A stretch of DNA of 64,000 bases from an uncultured Collinsella sp. (GTDB lineage Bacteria > Actinomycetota > Coriobacteriia > Coriobacteriales > Coriobacteriaceae). Numbering within the stretch: position 1 is the stretch's first letter; every line of letters begins with the position of its first letter. The DNA lies in contig CABUDS010000001.1 in NCBI GenBank assembly GCA_902490405.1, positions 1 through 64,000 on the forward strand, written 5' to 3'. Positions 62,828 to 64,000 of this stretch are shown piece by piece. A program made the position numbers and the translations under genes. The notes under the pieces are model-generated. The model had not been told where the DNA came from. It ran no database searches and worked only from the letters and a program-made list of their open reading frames with translations.

Positions 62828-64000
62828 TTACTTCTTCCCGAATTTGATCTTGATCGCACGCTTGAGCGCGTACTTGCCCAGGCTCGGGAGCTTTTGCTCG
62901 TATTTGACCATCGTGGAGCACTCGGGGCGATCGCGATCCAGATGGATGGCATCGAACGCGCACTTGGTGGTGCACAGGCCGCAGCCGATGCACTTGTTGG
63001 GGTCGACGATTGAGGCACCGCAGCCAAGGCAACGGGCGGTCTCGGCGCGCACCTGCTCTTCGTTAAAGGTCTCGACGTACTCGCTGAAGGGCGCGGCCTT
63101 CTCGCGCTCGTGGTCCACGTGGGCAACCTCACGGCTCGCGTTGTCATAGCTCTCGATCACGACATCGTCGCGGTCGAGCGCGGCGTAGCGGCGCTGGTTG
63201 CGGCCGATGGTGAGCGTGGAGCCCGGCTGCACAAAGCGATGGATGGACACGGCGGCCTCGTGACCGGCGGCGATGGCGTCGATAGCAAAGCTGGGACCGG
63301 TGTAGACGTCGCCGCCCACAAAGATGTCGGGCTCGGCGGTCTGGTACGTCTGCGGATCGGCAAGGGCACCCTGACTGCGGCCGAGCTCCACCTTGGAGCC
63401 AGCCAGCAGGTCGCCCCACACAATGGACTGGCCAATCGACATGACGACACGGTCGGCATCGACACGGCGCAAGTCGTTCTCGTCATACTCGGGCGCAAAA
63501 CGGCCCTCGTCGTCAAAGACACGCGTGCAGCGCTTAAAGGTGATACCGCACACACGACCGGCCTCGTCCAGGTGAATCTCCTTGGGGCCCCAGCCGCAGC
63601 TAATGTGCGCGCCGTCCTCAATGGCCTCGCGACGCTCCTCCTCGCTGGCAGGCATCTTGACCTCGTTCTCCAGGCAGAACATCTCAACGTGCTCGGAACC
63701 CAGACGGCAGGCGTTGCGCGCGACATCGATGGCCACGTTGCCGCCGCCCACCACGATGGTGCGCCCGGGCAGCGCGTCGATCTTGCCGCTGTTGACCTCG
63801 CGCAAAAAGTCGACGGCCACGGTCACGTCCTCGGCATCCTCGCCCGGAATACCGGCAAGGCGGCCACCCTGGCAGCCAATGGCCACGTAAAAGGCTTTAA
63901 AGCCCTGCGCGCGAAGCTCGTCGAGCGTCACATCGCGACCGACCTCCACGCCATAGCGGAACTCGGCGCCCATCAGGCGAATGACCTCGACCTCGGCCTC
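62828..64000 (-). CDS. Iron-sulfur FAD/NAD(P)-dependent oxidoreductase, partial
   Basis: This gene runs off the right edge, so the N-terminus is missing. The visible 390 residues match the glutamate synthase small subunit-like (GltD) family. An NAD(P)-binding motif VVGGGNVAID lies near position 107 of the visible part, and GGDVYTGPSFAIDAIAAGHEA near the FAD end. A C-terminal extension holds two Cys clusters, CLGCG and CIGCGLCTTKCAFDA. Related proteins move electrons between NAD(P)H and ferredoxin or partner subunits. Its redox partner may be encoded to the right. Confidence 0.85.
   Translation of the reverse strand, partial: EAEVEVIRLMGAEFRYGVEVGRDVTLDELRAQGFKAFYVAIGCQGGRLAGIPGEDAEDVTVAVDFLREVNSGKIDALPGRTIVVGGGNVAIDVARNACRLGSEHVEMFCLENEVKMPASEEERREAIEDGAHISCGWGPKEIHLDEAGRVCGITFKRCTRVFDDEGRFAPEYDENDLRRVDADRVVMSIGQSIVWGDLLAGSKVELGRSQGALADPQTYQTAEPDIFVGGDVYTGPSFAIDAIAAGHEAAVSIHRFVQPGSTLTIGRNQRRYAALDRDDVVIESYDNASREVAHVDHEREKAAPFSEYVETFNEEQVRAETARCLGCGASIVDPNKCIGCGLCTTKCAFDAIHLDRDRPECSTMVKYEQKLPSLGKYALKRAIKIKFGKK

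Overview
The window reads as chromosomal DNA of a high-GC, anaerobic, sugar-fermenting actinobacterium of the class Coriobacteriia, most likely Collinsella. The grounds are gene content and order: an actinobacterial kinase, FHA, PP2C and FtsW cell-wall cluster; a pyruvate:ferredoxin oxidoreductase; mannose- and cellobiose-type PTS operons; paired LytTR two-component systems; and a LuxR regulator with membrane domains. The genus is an inference from sequence alone.

Layout. 252-8856 (minus): a small phosphodiesterase and two LytS/LytTR systems, one coupled to a glycosyltransferase, the other followed by a zinc phospholipase C-like protein and a UMF1-type MFS transporter. 8968-11828 (minus): an amidohydrolase and an amino-acid permease. 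12185-13186 (plus): a C39-like membrane-anchored protein. 13647-19143 (minus): a beta-glucoside PTS operon (IIA, IIB, IIC, 6-phospho-beta-glucosidase) with a LicR-like regulator. 19621-20583: a lone carbamate kinase. 21276-22637 (plus): an AAA ATPase with DUF4143. 23073-26612: pyruvate:ferredoxin oxidoreductase. 27090-30778: a three-gene cassette of secreted protein, kinase and FHA protein. 31024-35279: recR, ybaB and dnaX, with a small membrane protein on the plus strand inside the block. 36218-41529: an ABC transporter operon with a duplicated membrane LuxR regulator upstream.

41967-52078 (plus) is the main cell-wall and division signalling operon: a non-RD kinase, FhaA, FhaB, a PP2C phosphatase, a single-polypeptide FtsW-PBP fusion and a four-PASTA PknB. 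FHA proteins would read the kinases, PP2C would reset them, and the fusion would polymerise and cross-link peptidoglycan.

52224-56725 (minus) holds a hybrid histidine kinase behind a solute-binding protein with a 5'-nucleotidase C-terminal-like domain, interrupted by one in-frame stop. 56985-58140 holds a tRNA-Arg, a partial copy of it and two candidate micro-ORFs. 58548-61830 is a mannose-family PTS operon with DUF956. 62205-64000 holds hypA and a partial iron-sulfur FAD oxidoreductase.

The most unusual material is non-coding. Many intergenic gaps are mosaics of repeat families. The clearest is a 14-bp motif (GGGATGCGCTTTCC-like) in alternating orientation at alternating 30 and 32 bp steps, so the pair repeats every 62 bp. 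It occurs as three separate arrays. Others are ACTAGT-centred palindromes, a 64-bp inverted repeat, an 80-bp tandem hairpin array, a 29-bp-arm nested inverted repeat, and a GTTGCGGTGAAATAG inverted-repeat family. No CRISPR array or intact insertion sequence was seen.
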